This document shows, one piece after another, positions 25,301 through 34,416 of a stretch of DNA of 64,000 nucleotides (positions within the stretch are counted from its first letter, which is position 1; the number at the start of each line of letters is the position of its first letter). The notes below the pieces were generated by a model that worked only from the letters and a program-made list of their open reading frames with translations, searched no databases and had not been told where the DNA came from. Made by a program: the position numbers and the translations under genes. Origin of the DNA: Candidatus Eisenbacteria bacterium (GTDB lineage: Bacteria; Eisenbacteria; RBG-16-71-46; JACRLI01); the NCBI GenBank assembly GCA_016235265.1, contig JACRLI010000021.1, positions 45,202 through 109,201 on the forward strand. The letters are read 5' to 3'.

Positions 25301-26694
25301 CGGATCTCCCGGGGCAACTCCGGCTCGGGACGCGCGAGCGCGTCCAGCGTGCCCAGCATGACGCCCAGCCACAGGCTCACGTGGAAGATGTTCAGGAACC
25401 AGCTGCTGAGCGACTTGCCGGTGAGCGCCACCACGGTGGCCAGAAGTCCGGCGAGCAGGACGGTGCGGTCGTCCAACCGCTCGGCGCGCACCGCCCGGGC
25501 GGCGCGCCAGAGGAAGCGCACGAAGAAGTTGAGGTACAGCCCCAGGCCCAGCAGTCCCCACTTGGCCGCGATGTAGAAGAACGAGTTGTGGGTGTAGGAG
25601 GAGCTCACCCAGCCCATCCCGGGCATGAAGTAGTGGAACAACGTGCCCGGGCCGGCACCCAGGACCGGGTTGGAAAGGAACGCCCTCCACACGGTCTGGT
25701 ATTCCACGAAGCGGTGCAGCAGGGCGATGTCCCGGGTGCCCCCGGTCTCCTTGCCGCGCGCCACGATGCCCTGCACCACCGGCACCCCCTGCCACTCGAG
25801 CACCTTTACCACCAGCACCGAGGCCACTCCCACCCAGAAAGCCACCGGGAGGAGGCGGCCGGGCCGGCGGCCCATGACCACCAGGCCCAGGACCAGCAGG
25901 CCCGCCAGCGTGCCGAGCCACGCACCCCTCGAGTAGGTGAGCACCGTGGCGGTGCCCGAAAGCACCAGCTGCGCGGCCGCGAAGGCCCGCAGGCTCCGCG
26001 AGCGGCTCAGCGTCAACACCGCCACCCCGAAGCACACCATGGGCGCGTACACCCCCTCGCTGCCGCCGGTAAGGCGGGCGAAGCCCAGGTTGATCTCGTA
26101 GAACTTGGCCTGCTCGTTGTGCAGCGAGTGGAAGATCCCGTAGGCCGAACCGAAGGCGCTGCTCACGAGCAGCGTCCAGATGAGCGAGCGCATCCGTGCC
26201 GGCGAGACCAGCATGGCGGGAATCACCAGCGCCACCGCGTAGTGGCCGAAGGGGCGCCAGTCCGCCAGCACCTCGCGCGGTTCGAGCCCGCGGAGGAGCG
26301 CGAAGCCGCACATCAGGTAGCAGTAGACCAGCCACAGCAGCAGCGGGCGGGAGAGTCGCGCCGCCCCCCCCCACGACACGCCGAGCACACGGGACAGGCC
26401 GAGTCCGAGGGCGGTGGCCAGGCCGACCGCGTCCGGTGGATAGATGGAGAATCCCAGCGCCGTGAGCCGGTACGCCATCATGGCGTCGGCGTGCATGGCC
26501 AGGGAGACCGCCACGCAGGTAAGCACCCCCCACCAGGGGCGCAGGGCCGAGAGCACCAGGATCGCCGCGCCCAGCGCGGCGAGGGGACCGATGGGAGTGG
26601 CCAGGGCCAGGGCCACCGTGGCGGCGCCGCCCAGGGCGGCGGCCCACAGGGTCCCGGGACCCGGCGCTTCGCGGTGCTGCGCGGTGAGGCTCAT
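25297..26694 (-). CDS. O-antigen ligase/polymerase family membrane protein (Wzy/WaaL-like)
   Basis: A 465-residue protein with about 11-12 membrane segments. It has the large loop and motifs of the Wzy_C/O-antigen ligase family: TYSRGAWLGTLAGLLVLGLV, NPVLGAGPGTLFHYF and THNSFFYIAAKWGLLGLGLYL, where the conserved His lies in the periplasmic loop. In a locus with flippase, chain-length regulator and export protein it is best read as the Wzy polymerase, but ligase activity cannot be excluded. The start is ATG 26694, 31 bases after wzz; this is one of the few real gaps in the assembly unit. Confidence 0.87.
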   Translation of the reverse strand: MSLTAQHREAPGPGTLWAAALGGAATVALALATPIGPLAALGAAILVLSALRPWWGVLTCVAVSLAMHADAMMAYRLTALGFSIYPPDAVGLATALGLGLSRVLGVSWGGAARLSRPLLLWLVYCYLMCGFALLRGLEPREVLADWRPFGHYAVALVIPAMLVSPARMRSLIWTLLVSSAFGSAYGIFHSLHNEQAKFYEINLGFARLTGGSEGVYAPMVCFGVAVLTLSRSRSLRAFAAAQLVLSGTATVLTYSRGAWLGTLAGLLVLGLVVMGRRPGRLLPVAFWVGVASVLVVKVLEWQGVPVVQGIVARGKETGGTRDIALLHRFVEYQTVWRAFLSNPVLGAGPGTLFHYFMPGMGWVSSSYTHNSFFYIAAKWGLLGLGLYLNFFVRFLWRAARAVRAERLDDRTVLLAGLLATVVALTGKSLSSWFLNIFHVSLWLGVMLGTLDALARPEPELPREIR

Positions 26695-26725
26695 GGGGAA
26701 TGCGGGCGGGCCGGAGGCCCCGGCC

Positions 26726-27814
26726 CTAGGCCCGGTCGGGGGCGGGACGCGAGACGCGACGGTCCCGGTACAGCGCCCACAGCGTGCTCTCGAGCAGCCC
26801 CAGCACCGCGGCGGTGGCGACGATCAGGCTGCGGCGCGGGCGGCTCTTCTTGTCGGGGGCTTCGGCGCGATCCAGCACCTGCACCGTCGGGGTGTCCTTG
26901 TGCTCGCGCACCTTGGCCTCCTCGTACTGGGCGGTGAGGAGCGCGAACACCTGGTCCTGGATCTTCACCGAACGCAGCAGCCGCTCCACCACGGTGCCGG
27001 TCTGCGGCAGCAGCTTGAGCTCGCGGTCGAGGGCCGCCAGCTCGGCCCGGGCGCGGCGAACTTCCTCGCTGCCCTCGGCCTGGGTCTGCAGCAGGGTCTC
27101 GAGACGCACCTGCAGGGCGATGCGCTGGGCCATGACCGAGGCCCCGGTGGCCAGGGCCTGCGAGTTGGCCAGCGCCGGGCCGTGACGCATCACGTAGCCG
27201 CGCAGCGAGTCCTCCGCCTGCCGCAGCTCGAAGGTGGTCTGCTCCAGCCGGCGCTCGATGAACAGGCGCGTGCTCTTGCCCGCGGTCATGCGGATCTCGC
27301 GGTTGAAGCGGTCCAGCTCCTCGACCATGAAGTTGGTGATCTCGGCGGCGCGCTTCGGCGAGCGGTCCTCCACCGAGACGAACACCACGCCCTCCTTGGT
27401 GGTCCCCACGGAGAGGTGGTCCTTGAACCTCTCCATCGCCTGGCTCTCGCGCTTCACCTTGTACGCGCGCACCAGGTCGAAGCGCGCCACCGCCGCGTGC
27501 GCCAGGGTGCGGCTGCTGAAGATGGCGCTGAAGATGTCCTCGGGGCTGCTGGTGCGGGGCATCCGGCCCGCAGCCAGGTCCCCGGTGCGAAGCAGGTTGG
27601 TGAAGCTCATGGCCAGGTCGGACTCCCCCGTGGGGGGCAGCAGCGTGGCCGTGGCGCGGTACCACTTGGGCATGAGCAGGCTGACCACGGCGGCGGCGGC
27701 GACCACCACCAGCCAGTTGACCAGCCAGGGACGGAACTGCCGGCGCACCGCGGTCACCAGCAGCGGCCACCAGTCGGATGGGAACAGGCTGCCTCCCGCA
27801 GGGCCGTTGGTCAT
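26726..27814 (-). CDS. Chain-length determinant protein, Wzz family
   Basis: A 362-residue polysaccharide co-polymerase. It has an N-terminal membrane segment (about 32-50, WLVVVAAAAVVSLLMP) followed by the Wzz signature KWYRATATLLPP. A long periplasmic coiled-coil region follows, with VSVEDRSPKRAAEITNFMVEELDRFN, then a second membrane segment near the C-terminus (RRSLIVATAAVLGLLESTLWALY). There is no attached tyrosine-kinase domain and none elsewhere in the locus. It sets glycan chain length together with Wzy. ATG 27814 overlaps the wza stop (ATGA). Confidence 0.9.
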   Translation of the reverse strand: MTNGPAGGSLFPSDWWPLLVTAVRRQFRPWLVNWLVVVAAAAVVSLLMPKWYRATATLLPPTGESDLAMSFTNLLRTGDLAAGRMPRTSSPEDIFSAIFSSRTLAHAAVARFDLVRAYKVKRESQAMERFKDHLSVGTTKEGVVFVSVEDRSPKRAAEITNFMVEELDRFNREIRMTAGKSTRLFIERRLEQTTFELRQAEDSLRGYVMRHGPALANSQALATGASVMAQRIALQVRLETLLQTQAEGSEEVRRARAELAALDRELKLLPQTGTVVERLLRSVKIQDQVFALLTAQYEEAKVREHKDTPTVQVLDRAEAPDKKSRPRRSLIVATAAVLGLLESTLWALYRDRRVSRPAPDRA

Positions 27815-29400
27815 GGCGTCGTCGAGGTGGAAGTGCCGCGCGTGGCCTCGCGGATCACGAGCAGGATGGTCGCCAGTTGCGCCATCACCGTGATCAGGTC
27901 CTTGCCCGCGGACCAGAAGCTGGTGCGGTCCTTCGCGGGCACCCACACCACGTCGCCCGGCTTGAGACTCGACACGTTGTCCGCGGGCACCATCTGTTGC
28001 GTCGCGCCCAGCGTCACCCACACGCGGCCGCGGTCGGCGGACTCGGTGAAGCCCCCGGCGGACTCCACGTAGCTGCGGAGGTCCGAACCTGCCAGGTAGT
28101 GCACCAGGCCGGGCCGGACCACCTCCCCCTGCACCAGGACCGAGGTGGCCCGCTGGGGCACGGACACGATGTCGCCCTGGCGCAGGGCGGGGTCGGCCGC
28201 CGACCCGGGCGCGGCCAGGGCGGCGCGCAGGTCGAGCGAGATCTGCGCGCGCGCACGGGCGCGCATCTTGGTGTACTCACGCTCGAAGCCCTTGAGGTCC
28301 TGGCCGCGCAGGAGCCAGCTGACGTAGGCCGTGTCCGGGGGCGGGTTCTCGGTGGGCCGCAGGATGTTCACGCGCTGGGAATCGGCATCCCGGCCGAGCC
28401 CGCCCGCCTGCGCCAGGATCTCGGAGAATCGCGTCCTGCCATCCTCGATGGGGTAACCGCCCGGGCGCAGCACCGCCCCCAGGACGTCCACCGTGGCGGC
28501 CTCGTGGTAGTGGGCCCGCACGTCCACGAAGACGCGGTCCCCGTCCTTGAGGGGAACGCGGCTCAGGAGCGGTGCCGACGCGCCGCCCACGCTGAGGGTC
28601 TCCGAGTTGAAGGCGTCCCGGAAGCGCAGGATGCGCGCCCGGGTGGTGTCCGCGGCCGGCACGTAGCCGCCGGCCAGCTGCACCAGCCTCCCCAGCAGGT
28701 CGTCCGGGCGCAGCTCGTAGGCCCCGGGCAGCGCGATGCCGCCGCCCAGGTACACCACGGAGCGGACCGGCTCGGCCACCAGCACGTCGCCGTCCTCGAG
28801 ATAGGGATTCTGGGACAGGTCTCCGAGTCGCTGGAACGCCATCAGGTCCAGCGCGGATTCCCGGCCCGCGCGGCGCAGGGTCAACCCGCGGCGCAGGCTG
28901 CCCGGGTAGCCGCCCGCCAGCGTAAGCGCGTCCCAGGCGCGGGAGGGGCCGGCCAGCGTCACCGGGCCCGGCCGGACCACGTCGCCGGCGACCACCACCT
29001 TGAAGCTGCGCGGCCGGGTGAGCATCACGTCCACTGGCGCACGGTTGAAGTAGGGCTTCAGCCGGCTCGACAGCTCCGCCCGCACCTGGGCCAGGGAAGA
29101 CCCGGCCACCCTGACCACCCCCAGGTTGGGGACGCGAAGGGTTCCCTCGGGGCTCACCGTAAGCGTGTGGGTCCACTCGGACATGCCGCCCGCGCTGAGC
29201 GTGAGCACGTCGCCGGGGCCCAGCCGGTAGGCGGCGGGGTCCACCGCGCCGTCCATCGGCACCGGGGCGGGGGCGGAACGGTCCACGCCCCGCTCGAGCG
29301 CCATGCCCGCGGGCAGCTGTGGGAGATCCGCCGCGAGCGCGGTCCGGGGCAGGCACGGGACGAGGGAGATGAGGACCAGGCAGCGGGCGAGGTGGCGCAT
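27811..29400 (-). CDS. Polysaccharide export protein, Wza-like with SLBB repeats
   Basis: A 529-residue secreted export protein. After a signal peptide (MRHLARCLVLISLVPCLPRTALAA) comes the export domain YRLGPGDVLTLSAGGMSEWTHTLTVSPEGTLRVPNLG. At least three SLBB beta-grasp repeats follow (for example VVVAGDVVRPGPVTLAG, VYLGGGIALPGAYEL, VDVLGAVLRPGGYPIEDG and VLVQGEVVRPGLVHY). A hydrophobic segment lies near the C-terminus (LITVMAQLATILLVI). No lipobox is visible, unlike E. coli Wza. It should form the outer-membrane exit channel or its periplasmic part. ATG 29400 begins the signal peptide. A separate promoter at 29460-29488 makes it the first gene of the assembly unit. Confidence 0.9.
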   Translation of the reverse strand: MRHLARCLVLISLVPCLPRTALAADLPQLPAGMALERGVDRSAPAPVPMDGAVDPAAYRLGPGDVLTLSAGGMSEWTHTLTVSPEGTLRVPNLGVVRVAGSSLAQVRAELSSRLKPYFNRAPVDVMLTRPRSFKVVVAGDVVRPGPVTLAGPSRAWDALTLAGGYPGSLRRGLTLRRAGRESALDLMAFQRLGDLSQNPYLEDGDVLVAEPVRSVVYLGGGIALPGAYELRPDDLLGRLVQLAGGYVPAADTTRARILRFRDAFNSETLSVGGASAPLLSRVPLKDGDRVFVDVRAHYHEAATVDVLGAVLRPGGYPIEDGRTRFSEILAQAGGLGRDADSQRVNILRPTENPPPDTAYVSWLLRGQDLKGFEREYTKMRARARAQISLDLRAALAAPGSAADPALRQGDIVSVPQRATSVLVQGEVVRPGLVHYLAGSDLRSYVESAGGFTESADRGRVWVTLGATQQMVPADNVSSLKPGDVVWVPAKDRTSFWSAGKDLITVMAQLATILLVIREATRGTSTSTTP

Positions 29401-29459
29401 CGGGATGGACAGCCTCCGGCGAAGGGGCCGCGGCGCAACTGCCCCGGCACGAAAGTGTG

Positions 29460-29488
29460 ATTCTACCACCTCGGGCCTCCGGGCGCAA
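29460..29488 (-). promoter_or_regulatory. Promoter of the polysaccharide assembly unit (wza-like onward)
   Basis: Minus strand: TTGCGC (29488-29483), 17-base spacer, TAGAAT (29465-29460). It predicts a start near 29453 and a leader of about 53 bases with GGAGG upstream of ATG 29400. It splits the locus into sugar-precursor and assembly units. Confidence 0.6.
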
Positions 29489-29536
29489 TTCGTTCGAGGG
29501 CGTAATCTCTTGAGGCCATGTAGCTTAGGCTGCGCC

Positions 29537-30640
29537 TCACACCAGCCGCTCGAGCAGCTCCGCGATCCGGTCCGAGGCCCGGCCGTCCCACAGCTTGGGG
29601 ATGCGGCCCGGCTTGGTGCGCCCGGTCAGCACCTTCTTCCACTCCTCGCGCAGCTTCGCCGGGTCGGTGCCCACCAGCACGTTGGTGCCCTCGGTCACGG
29701 TCACGGGCCGCTCGGTGTTCTCCCGCAGCGTCACGCACGGAACGCCCAGCACGGTGGTCTCCTCCTGGATGCCGCCCGAATCCGTCAGGGCGACGCGCGC
29801 GTCCTTGACCAGCTTGAGGAAATCCAGGTAGCCAAGCGGATCCAGGAAACGCAGGCCGGAGCCTTCGGGAGGGGCCCAGCGGTCCTTGAGCCGTGCCAGC
29901 GTGCGCGGGTGCGTCGGGAACAGGATGGGCATGTCCTTGGAGAGCGCGCTCAGCAGCTCCAGCAGCGGCACCAGCACCCCTTCGTCGTCCACGTTGGAGG
30001 GGCGGTGCAGCGTGAGCACCGCGTAGCCGCGCTTCTTGAGGCCGAGGCGCGGCAGGACCGTGGACTGGTCCGCGGGGGCGAGGTGCTCCTTGAGGGTGTC
30101 GATCATGACGTTGCCCACGAAGTGGATCCGCCTGGGGTCCACGCCCTCGCGCAGCAGGTTGGGCCCGGCGTCCTCGCAACTGGTGAACAGCCAGTCGGAG
30201 AGCTGGTCGGTCAGCAGGCGGTTGATCTCCTCGGGCATGCCCCGGTCGCCGCTGCGCAGCCCGGCCTCCACGTGCCCCACGCGCACCCCCAGCTTGGAGC
30301 ACACCAGCGCGCAGGCGACGGTGGAGTTCACGTCCCCCACCACCAGCACGGCGCGCGGCCGGCGTTCCAGCACCACCGTCTCGAACTCGGTCATGATCCG
30401 GGCGGTCTGGCGGGCGTGGGTGTCGGAGCCCACGCCCAGGAACACGTCGGGCCGCGGCAGGCCCAGCTCCTGGAAGAACACCTCGGACATCATGGGATCG
30501 TAGTGCTGGCCGGTGTGCACCAGCGCGGCGGGCAGGCGGCCGCGGCGCTGCAGGGCGTGCATCAGCGGGGCGACCTTCATGAAATTGGGCCGCGCGCCCG
30601 CGACGAGGAGGATCTCTCCGGTGGCCGAGGAGGCGGACAC
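29537..30640 (-). CDS. wecB: UDP-N-acetylglucosamine 2-epimerase (non-hydrolysing)
   Basis: Interconverts UDP-GlcNAc and UDP-ManNAc. The 367-residue GT-B-fold enzyme has GARPNFMKVAPLMHAL at the start, LVHTGQHYDPMMSEVFF, VVGDVNSTVACALVCSKLGVRVGHVEAGLRSGDRGMPEEINR, VLTLHRPSNVD, LTDSGGIQEETTVLGVPCVTLRENTERP and the C-terminal DGRASDRI. The usual His of the HR motif and the catalytic Asp/Glu residues are present. The start is GTG 30640, overlapping the rfbB stop by one base (TAGTG). No wecC is adjacent. It supplies ManNAc units for the glycan. Confidence 0.95.
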   Translation of the reverse strand: MSASSATGEILLVAGARPNFMKVAPLMHALQRRGRLPAALVHTGQHYDPMMSEVFFQELGLPRPDVFLGVGSDTHARQTARIMTEFETVVLERRPRAVLVVGDVNSTVACALVCSKLGVRVGHVEAGLRSGDRGMPEEINRLLTDQLSDWLFTSCEDAGPNLLREGVDPRRIHFVGNVMIDTLKEHLAPADQSTVLPRLGLKKRGYAVLTLHRPSNVDDEGVLVPLLELLSALSKDMPILFPTHPRTLARLKDRWAPPEGSGLRFLDPLGYLDFLKLVKDARVALTDSGGIQEETTVLGVPCVTLRENTERPVTVTEGTNVLVGTDPAKLREEWKKVLTGRTKPGRIPKLWDGRASDRIAELLERLV

Positions 30641-31671
30641 TACTTCAGCACCCCGTAGCGGGCCAGGTACTCGCGTTTGAACTCGCCGGACTTGATGGGC
30701 CCCCACCACTCCGGGTGCTCCCTGTACCAGCACACCGTCTCGGCCAGCCCCTGCTCGAAGCTGCGCTTCGGCTTCCAGCCGAACCGCGCGCGGATCTTTC
30801 CGGTGTCCACCGCGTAGCGGCGGTCGTGGCCGGGGCGGTCCTTCACGTGGCGCACCAGGTCCGCGGGCTTGCCCAGGACCTCGAGGATGCGCGCGGTGAT
30901 GCCCAGCACGTCGTACTCGTTCCCGGCGCCCACGTTGAACGTCTCGCCCTCCACGTCGTCCCCGCCCAGCACGGAAAGCAGCGCCTCGCAGTGGTCCTCG
31001 ACGTGCATCCAGTCGCGGGTGTTTCTCCCGCTCCCGTATACCGGCAGCGGCTGGTCCTCGAGCGCGTTGGTGACGAACAGCGGGATCAGCTTCTCCGGGT
31101 ACTGGTGCGAGCCGTAGTTGTTGCTGGCGCGGGTCACCACCACCGGGGTGTCGTAGGTGGCGAAGTAGGAGAACGCCAGGCGGTCGGCGCCGGCCTTGCT
31201 GGCGGCGTACGGGTTGCGCGGCATGAGCGGCGCCTCTTCCGGGGCCTCGCCCTCCAGCACCTCGCCGTACACCTCGTCGGTGGACACCTGCAGGAAGCGC
31301 TTCAGGCCGTGCCGGCGGGCGGCCTCCAGCAGCACGTAGGTGCCGTACATGTCGGTAAGCACGAACTGGCCGGGGTCGTCGATGCTCTTGTCCACGAAGC
31401 TCTCGGCGGCGAAGTTGGCCACCGCGTCGTGCTGCGCCAGCAGCCCGTCCACCACCCTAGGGTCGCAGATGTCGCCCTTCACGAAGGCGTAGCGGGGATC
31501 GCTCTCCACCCCGGCCAGGTTGGCCAGGTTGCCCGCGTAGGTGAGCTTGTCCAGCACCGTGATCCGGATCCCGGGGTGGCGCGCCAGCGCCATCTTCACG
31601 AAGTGGCTGCCGATGAAGCCCGCGCCGCCGGTCACCACCAGGCGCGCGGAGCCCAGGTCCAGCCTAGCCAT
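30640..31671 (-). CDS. rfbB: dTDP-glucose 4,6-dehydratase
   Basis: Makes dTDP-4-keto-6-deoxyglucose. The 343-residue extended SDR has LVVTGGAGFIGSHFVKMAL, the RmlB-specific VLDKLTYAGNLANL, catalytic STDEVYG, YAASKAGAD (Tyr and Lys), NNYGSHQYPEKLIPLF and GRNTRDWMHVEDHCEALL. The usual AESHVD motif reads AESFVD, a change outside the catalytic triad. Genes rmlA and rmlD are not in the window, so the final dTDP-sugar is uncertain. It overlaps the rmlC-like gene by 8 bases and wecB by one base. Confidence 0.95.
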   Translation of the reverse strand: MARLDLGSARLVVTGGAGFIGSHFVKMALARHPGIRITVLDKLTYAGNLANLAGVESDPRYAFVKGDICDPRVVDGLLAQHDAVANFAAESFVDKSIDDPGQFVLTDMYGTYVLLEAARRHGLKRFLQVSTDEVYGEVLEGEAPEEAPLMPRNPYAASKAGADRLAFSYFATYDTPVVVTRASNNYGSHQYPEKLIPLFVTNALEDQPLPVYGSGRNTRDWMHVEDHCEALLSVLGGDDVEGETFNVGAGNEYDVLGITARILEVLGKPADLVRHVKDRPGHDRRYAVDTGKIRARFGWKPKRSFEQGLAETVCWYREHPEWWGPIKSGEFKREYLARYGVLK

Positions 31672-32119
31672 CGTGGCGCTCCCACTTGTACGGGATGTCG
31701 TTGTCGTGCGGATGCACGCGAAACTCGTCGGGCTCCGCGTAGACGTAGTGCTCGGTGGGCACGTTGACCAGGTACGCCGGCTCGGTGCCGATCCCCTTCA
31801 TGCCGTGCAACACCAAGTTTGGGATCACCAGCAGGATGGGGTTCTGCTCGCCCAGGAAGAACTCGTTCACCTCGCCGCGGGTCTTGGAGCCCTCGCGCCC
31901 GTCGTAGAGCACCACCTTCATCATGCCCTTCACGCAGGTGAAGTGATCGGTCTGCTTCCTGTGGTAGTGCCAGCCTTTGACCACGCCGGGATAGGCCACG
32001 GTGAGGTACACCTGGCCGAACTTCTGGAAGAACTCGTCGTCGTCCCGGAGCATCTCCATCAGGAAGCCGCGCTCGTCCGGGATCACCTTCAGCTTCTTGA
32101 TCTTCACGCCCTCGATCAT
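31664..32119 (-). CDS. dTDP-4-dehydrorhamnose 3,5-epimerase family protein
   Basis: A 151-residue RmlC-type cupin, shorter than the usual 180. Key stretches are VIPDERGFLMEML, the catalytic His region VVKGWHYHRKQTDHFTCVKG, VVLYDGREGSKT, ILLVIPNLVLHGMKG and the end EFRVHPHDNDIPYKW. It should act on the product of RfbB at C3 and/or C5. The short length leaves open epimerisation at only one carbon, as in related deoxysugar pathways. It abuts ugd with no gap and overlaps rfbB by 8 bases. Confidence 0.87.
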   Translation of the reverse strand: MIEGVKIKKLKVIPDERGFLMEMLRDDDEFFQKFGQVYLTVAYPGVVKGWHYHRKQTDHFTCVKGMMKVVLYDGREGSKTRGEVNEFFLGEQNPILLVIPNLVLHGMKGIGTEPAYLVNVPTEHYVYAEPDEFRVHPHDNDIPYKWERHDG

Positions 32120-33442
32120 CTACGCCTCTCCCCGGCCCACGCCCTGGTACCGGAACCCGATCTCCCGGACCGTGCGCGGGTCGTAGATGTTGCGGCAGTC
32201 CACGATCGCGGGACGCCGCATGATCCGCTTGAGCTTCCCGAGGTCCAGCTCCCGGAACTGGTTCCACTCGGTCACCACCACCAGCACGTCCGCGCCGCGG
32301 GCGGCGGTGTAGGCATCCGGGCAGTACGTCAGGCCGGGCAGCTCCTGCTGCGCCCCGGGCATCGCGATGGGGTCATAGGCCTTCACCTTGATGCCCGCGC
32401 GCAGCAGCCAGCGGCCGAAATCCATCCCCACCGACTCGCGCAGGTCGTCGGTGTTGGGCTTGAAGGCGAGGCCCAGCAGCGCCACGGTCTTGCCGCGCGG
32501 GGAGCCCAGGCCCGCGAGGATCTTGTCGTACACGAAGCGGCGCTGGTCGCGGTTCACCTTCATCACCGCGCCGGTCAGGGGCGTGGGGGCCCCGAACTGC
32601 TTCGAGAAGTGAAGCAGGCTGGCGCAGTCCTTGGGGAAGCACGAGCCGCCGAAGCCCGGGCCGGCGTGCAGGAACTTCGAGCCGATGCGCTTGTCCAGGC
32701 CCACCGCCTTGGCCACCACGTTCACGTCCACGTGCGGCCCGATGGCCTCGCACACGCGGGACATCTCGTTGATGAAGGAGATCTTGGTGGCCAGCGCGTT
32801 GTTGGCCGCATACTTGATCAGCTCCGAGGTCTCGAGGTTGGTGAGCACCATCGGGGTTTCGATCAGGTACAGCGGGCGGTACAGGCCGGCCACGGCCTTG
32901 AGCGCCTTCTGCGAATCCGCGCCGATCACGATGCGGTCCGTGTGCATGAAGGTGTCCACCGCCGCGCCCTCGCGCAGGAACTCGGGATTGCTCACCACGT
33001 CGAAGCGGGCCTTCGAGCCGCGCTTGAGGTGCTGCCGCACCAGCTCGGCGAGCTTCCGCCCGGTGCCCGGGGGCACGGTGCTCTTCTGCACGATCACCTT
33101 GTAGCCGGTGAGGTGCGGGGCGATCTGCTTCGCCACGGTGAACACGAAGCCCAGGTCGGTGGCCCCGCTGCGGCCCTGCGGCGTGCCCACCGCGATGAAC
33201 ACGAAGTCGGTCTCGCGCACCGCGCGGCCCAGGTCGCCGGTGAAGCTCAGCCGGCCCTGGCGCACGTTCTTGGCCACCAGTTCCTCCATGCCCGGCTCGT
33301 AGAAGGGCATGTGCAGGCGGCGGAGCTGGTCGAGCCGCTCCGGGTTGGAGTCCACGCAGGTCACCTGGTGCCCGAAATCGGCGAAGCAGGCCCCGGTCAC
33401 CAGTCCCACGTAGCCCGTGCCGATCACGCAGATCTTCGACAT
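32120..33442 (-). CDS. ugd: UDP-glucose 6-dehydrogenase
   Basis: Oxidises UDP-glucose to UDP-glucuronate with two NAD+. The 440-residue protein starts ICVIGTGYVGLVTGACFADFGHQV, with the NAD-binding GxGxxG. It has FIAVGTPQGRSGATDL, VVQKSTVPPGTG-type signature (VIVQKSTVPPGT), NPEFLREGAAV, the active-site Cys in GPGFGGSCFPKDCASL and LLGLAFKPNTDDLRESV. All family residues are present. UDP-glucuronate could enter the glycan directly or feed the SDR gene at the end of the locus. It is followed without a gap by the rmlC-like gene. Confidence 0.96.
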   Translation of the reverse strand: MSKICVIGTGYVGLVTGACFADFGHQVTCVDSNPERLDQLRRLHMPFYEPGMEELVAKNVRQGRLSFTGDLGRAVRETDFVFIAVGTPQGRSGATDLGFVFTVAKQIAPHLTGYKVIVQKSTVPPGTGRKLAELVRQHLKRGSKARFDVVSNPEFLREGAAVDTFMHTDRIVIGADSQKALKAVAGLYRPLYLIETPMVLTNLETSELIKYAANNALATKISFINEMSRVCEAIGPHVDVNVVAKAVGLDKRIGSKFLHAGPGFGGSCFPKDCASLLHFSKQFGAPTPLTGAVMKVNRDQRRFVYDKILAGLGSPRGKTVALLGLAFKPNTDDLRESVGMDFGRWLLRAGIKVKAYDPIAMPGAQQELPGLTYCPDAYTAARGADVLVVVTEWNQFRELDLGKLKRIMRRPAIVDCRNIYDPRTVREIGFRYQGVGRGEA

Positions 33443-33485
33443 TCCGTTCCTCGATTCGTTCGCCGGCCGGTTGGGCCGGCCGGCC

Positions 33486-34412
33486 CTACCTCCGCCACCA
33501 CTCCAGCAGCCCGTCCAGCGCCTCGGTCACGTCGTGCCTCGGGGCCCAGCCCAGCCGGGCCAGGCGGCCGGCGTCCCCGACCATGAAGTTCAGGTCCTGC
33601 GCGCGCAGCCGGGAGGGGTCGGTGTGCACCACCAGCGGCACGCGCGCGTGCGCCACCATGTGGTCCAGCAGGTCGCGCATCCGGCGCCCGGTGCCCGAGG
33701 CGATATTCACCGTCGAGCCGGGCTCCGGGCGTTCCAGCAGCACCCGGTAGGCCTCCACCACGTCGCGCACATCGAGATAGTCGCGCACCACGTCGAGGTT
33801 TCCCACCTGCAGCGTTCCGGGCCGGCCTTCACGCTCCGCGGCGGCGATCTGGCGCGCGAAGCTGCTCAGCGCGAACCGATCGTCCTGGCCGGGACCGGTG
33901 TGACTGAACGGGCGCACCGTCACCACCGGGATCCCGAAGGCGGTCCGGTACGCTTCGCCCACGGCCTCGGCGGCCAGCTTGCTCGCGCCGTAGGGGCTCA
34001 CCACCGCCGGCGGCGAGTCCTCGGACACCGGCCGGTCCGAGGCCTGCGGGCCGTATACCTCGCTGCTGCTGACCAGCAGCGTGCGCGGCCGCGCCCCCGC
34101 CTGGCGCAGGCCCTCGAGAAGTCCCAGCGCGGAGCCCAGGTTGTTGCGGAACGTCCCCTCGGGGTCGCGGAAGGAGGCGGCGGCCGAGCTCTGGCCCGCC
34201 AGGTGCAGCACCGCCCCCGGCGGGTGCGCGCGGGCCGCGGCCGTCACGCGCGCGGTGTCTCCCAGGTCGAGCGACACGTACCGGGAGGGGTCGAGCCACC
34301 CGGGGCCGGCCGGCTCGAGGCCGAAGCCGACGACGTCGTGTCCGTCCGCGCGCAGGGCCGGGATCAGGTGGCGCGCCACGAAGCCGGACGCGCCCGTCAC
34401 CCAGGTTCGCAC
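33486..34412 (-). CDS. rmd: GDP-4-dehydro-6-deoxy-D-mannose reductase
   Basis: Reduces the product of Gmd to GDP-D-rhamnose. The 308-residue SDR begins WVTGASGFVARHLIPALRADGH and has VLHLAGQSSAAASFRDP, catalytic SSSEVYGP, SPYGASKLAAE (Tyr, Lys), the RMD-like VRPFSHTGPGQDDRF and VVRDYLDVRDVVEAYRVLL. It follows gmd by four bases, the standard pairing. GDP-6-deoxy-D-talose reductase activity, found in close relatives, is the main alternative. Confidence 0.88.
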   Translation of the reverse strand: MRTWVTGASGFVARHLIPALRADGHDVVGFGLEPAGPGWLDPSRYVSLDLGDTARVTAAARAHPPGAVLHLAGQSSAAASFRDPEGTFRNNLGSALGLLEGLRQAGARPRTLLVSSSEVYGPQASDRPVSEDSPPAVVSPYGASKLAAEAVGEAYRTAFGIPVVTVRPFSHTGPGQDDRFALSSFARQIAAAEREGRPGTLQVGNLDVVRDYLDVRDVVEAYRVLLERPEPGSTVNIASGTGRRMRDLLDHMVAHARVPLVVHTDPSRLRAQDLNFMVGDAGRLARLGWAPRHDVTEALDGLLEWWRR

Positions 34413-34416
34413 GCGG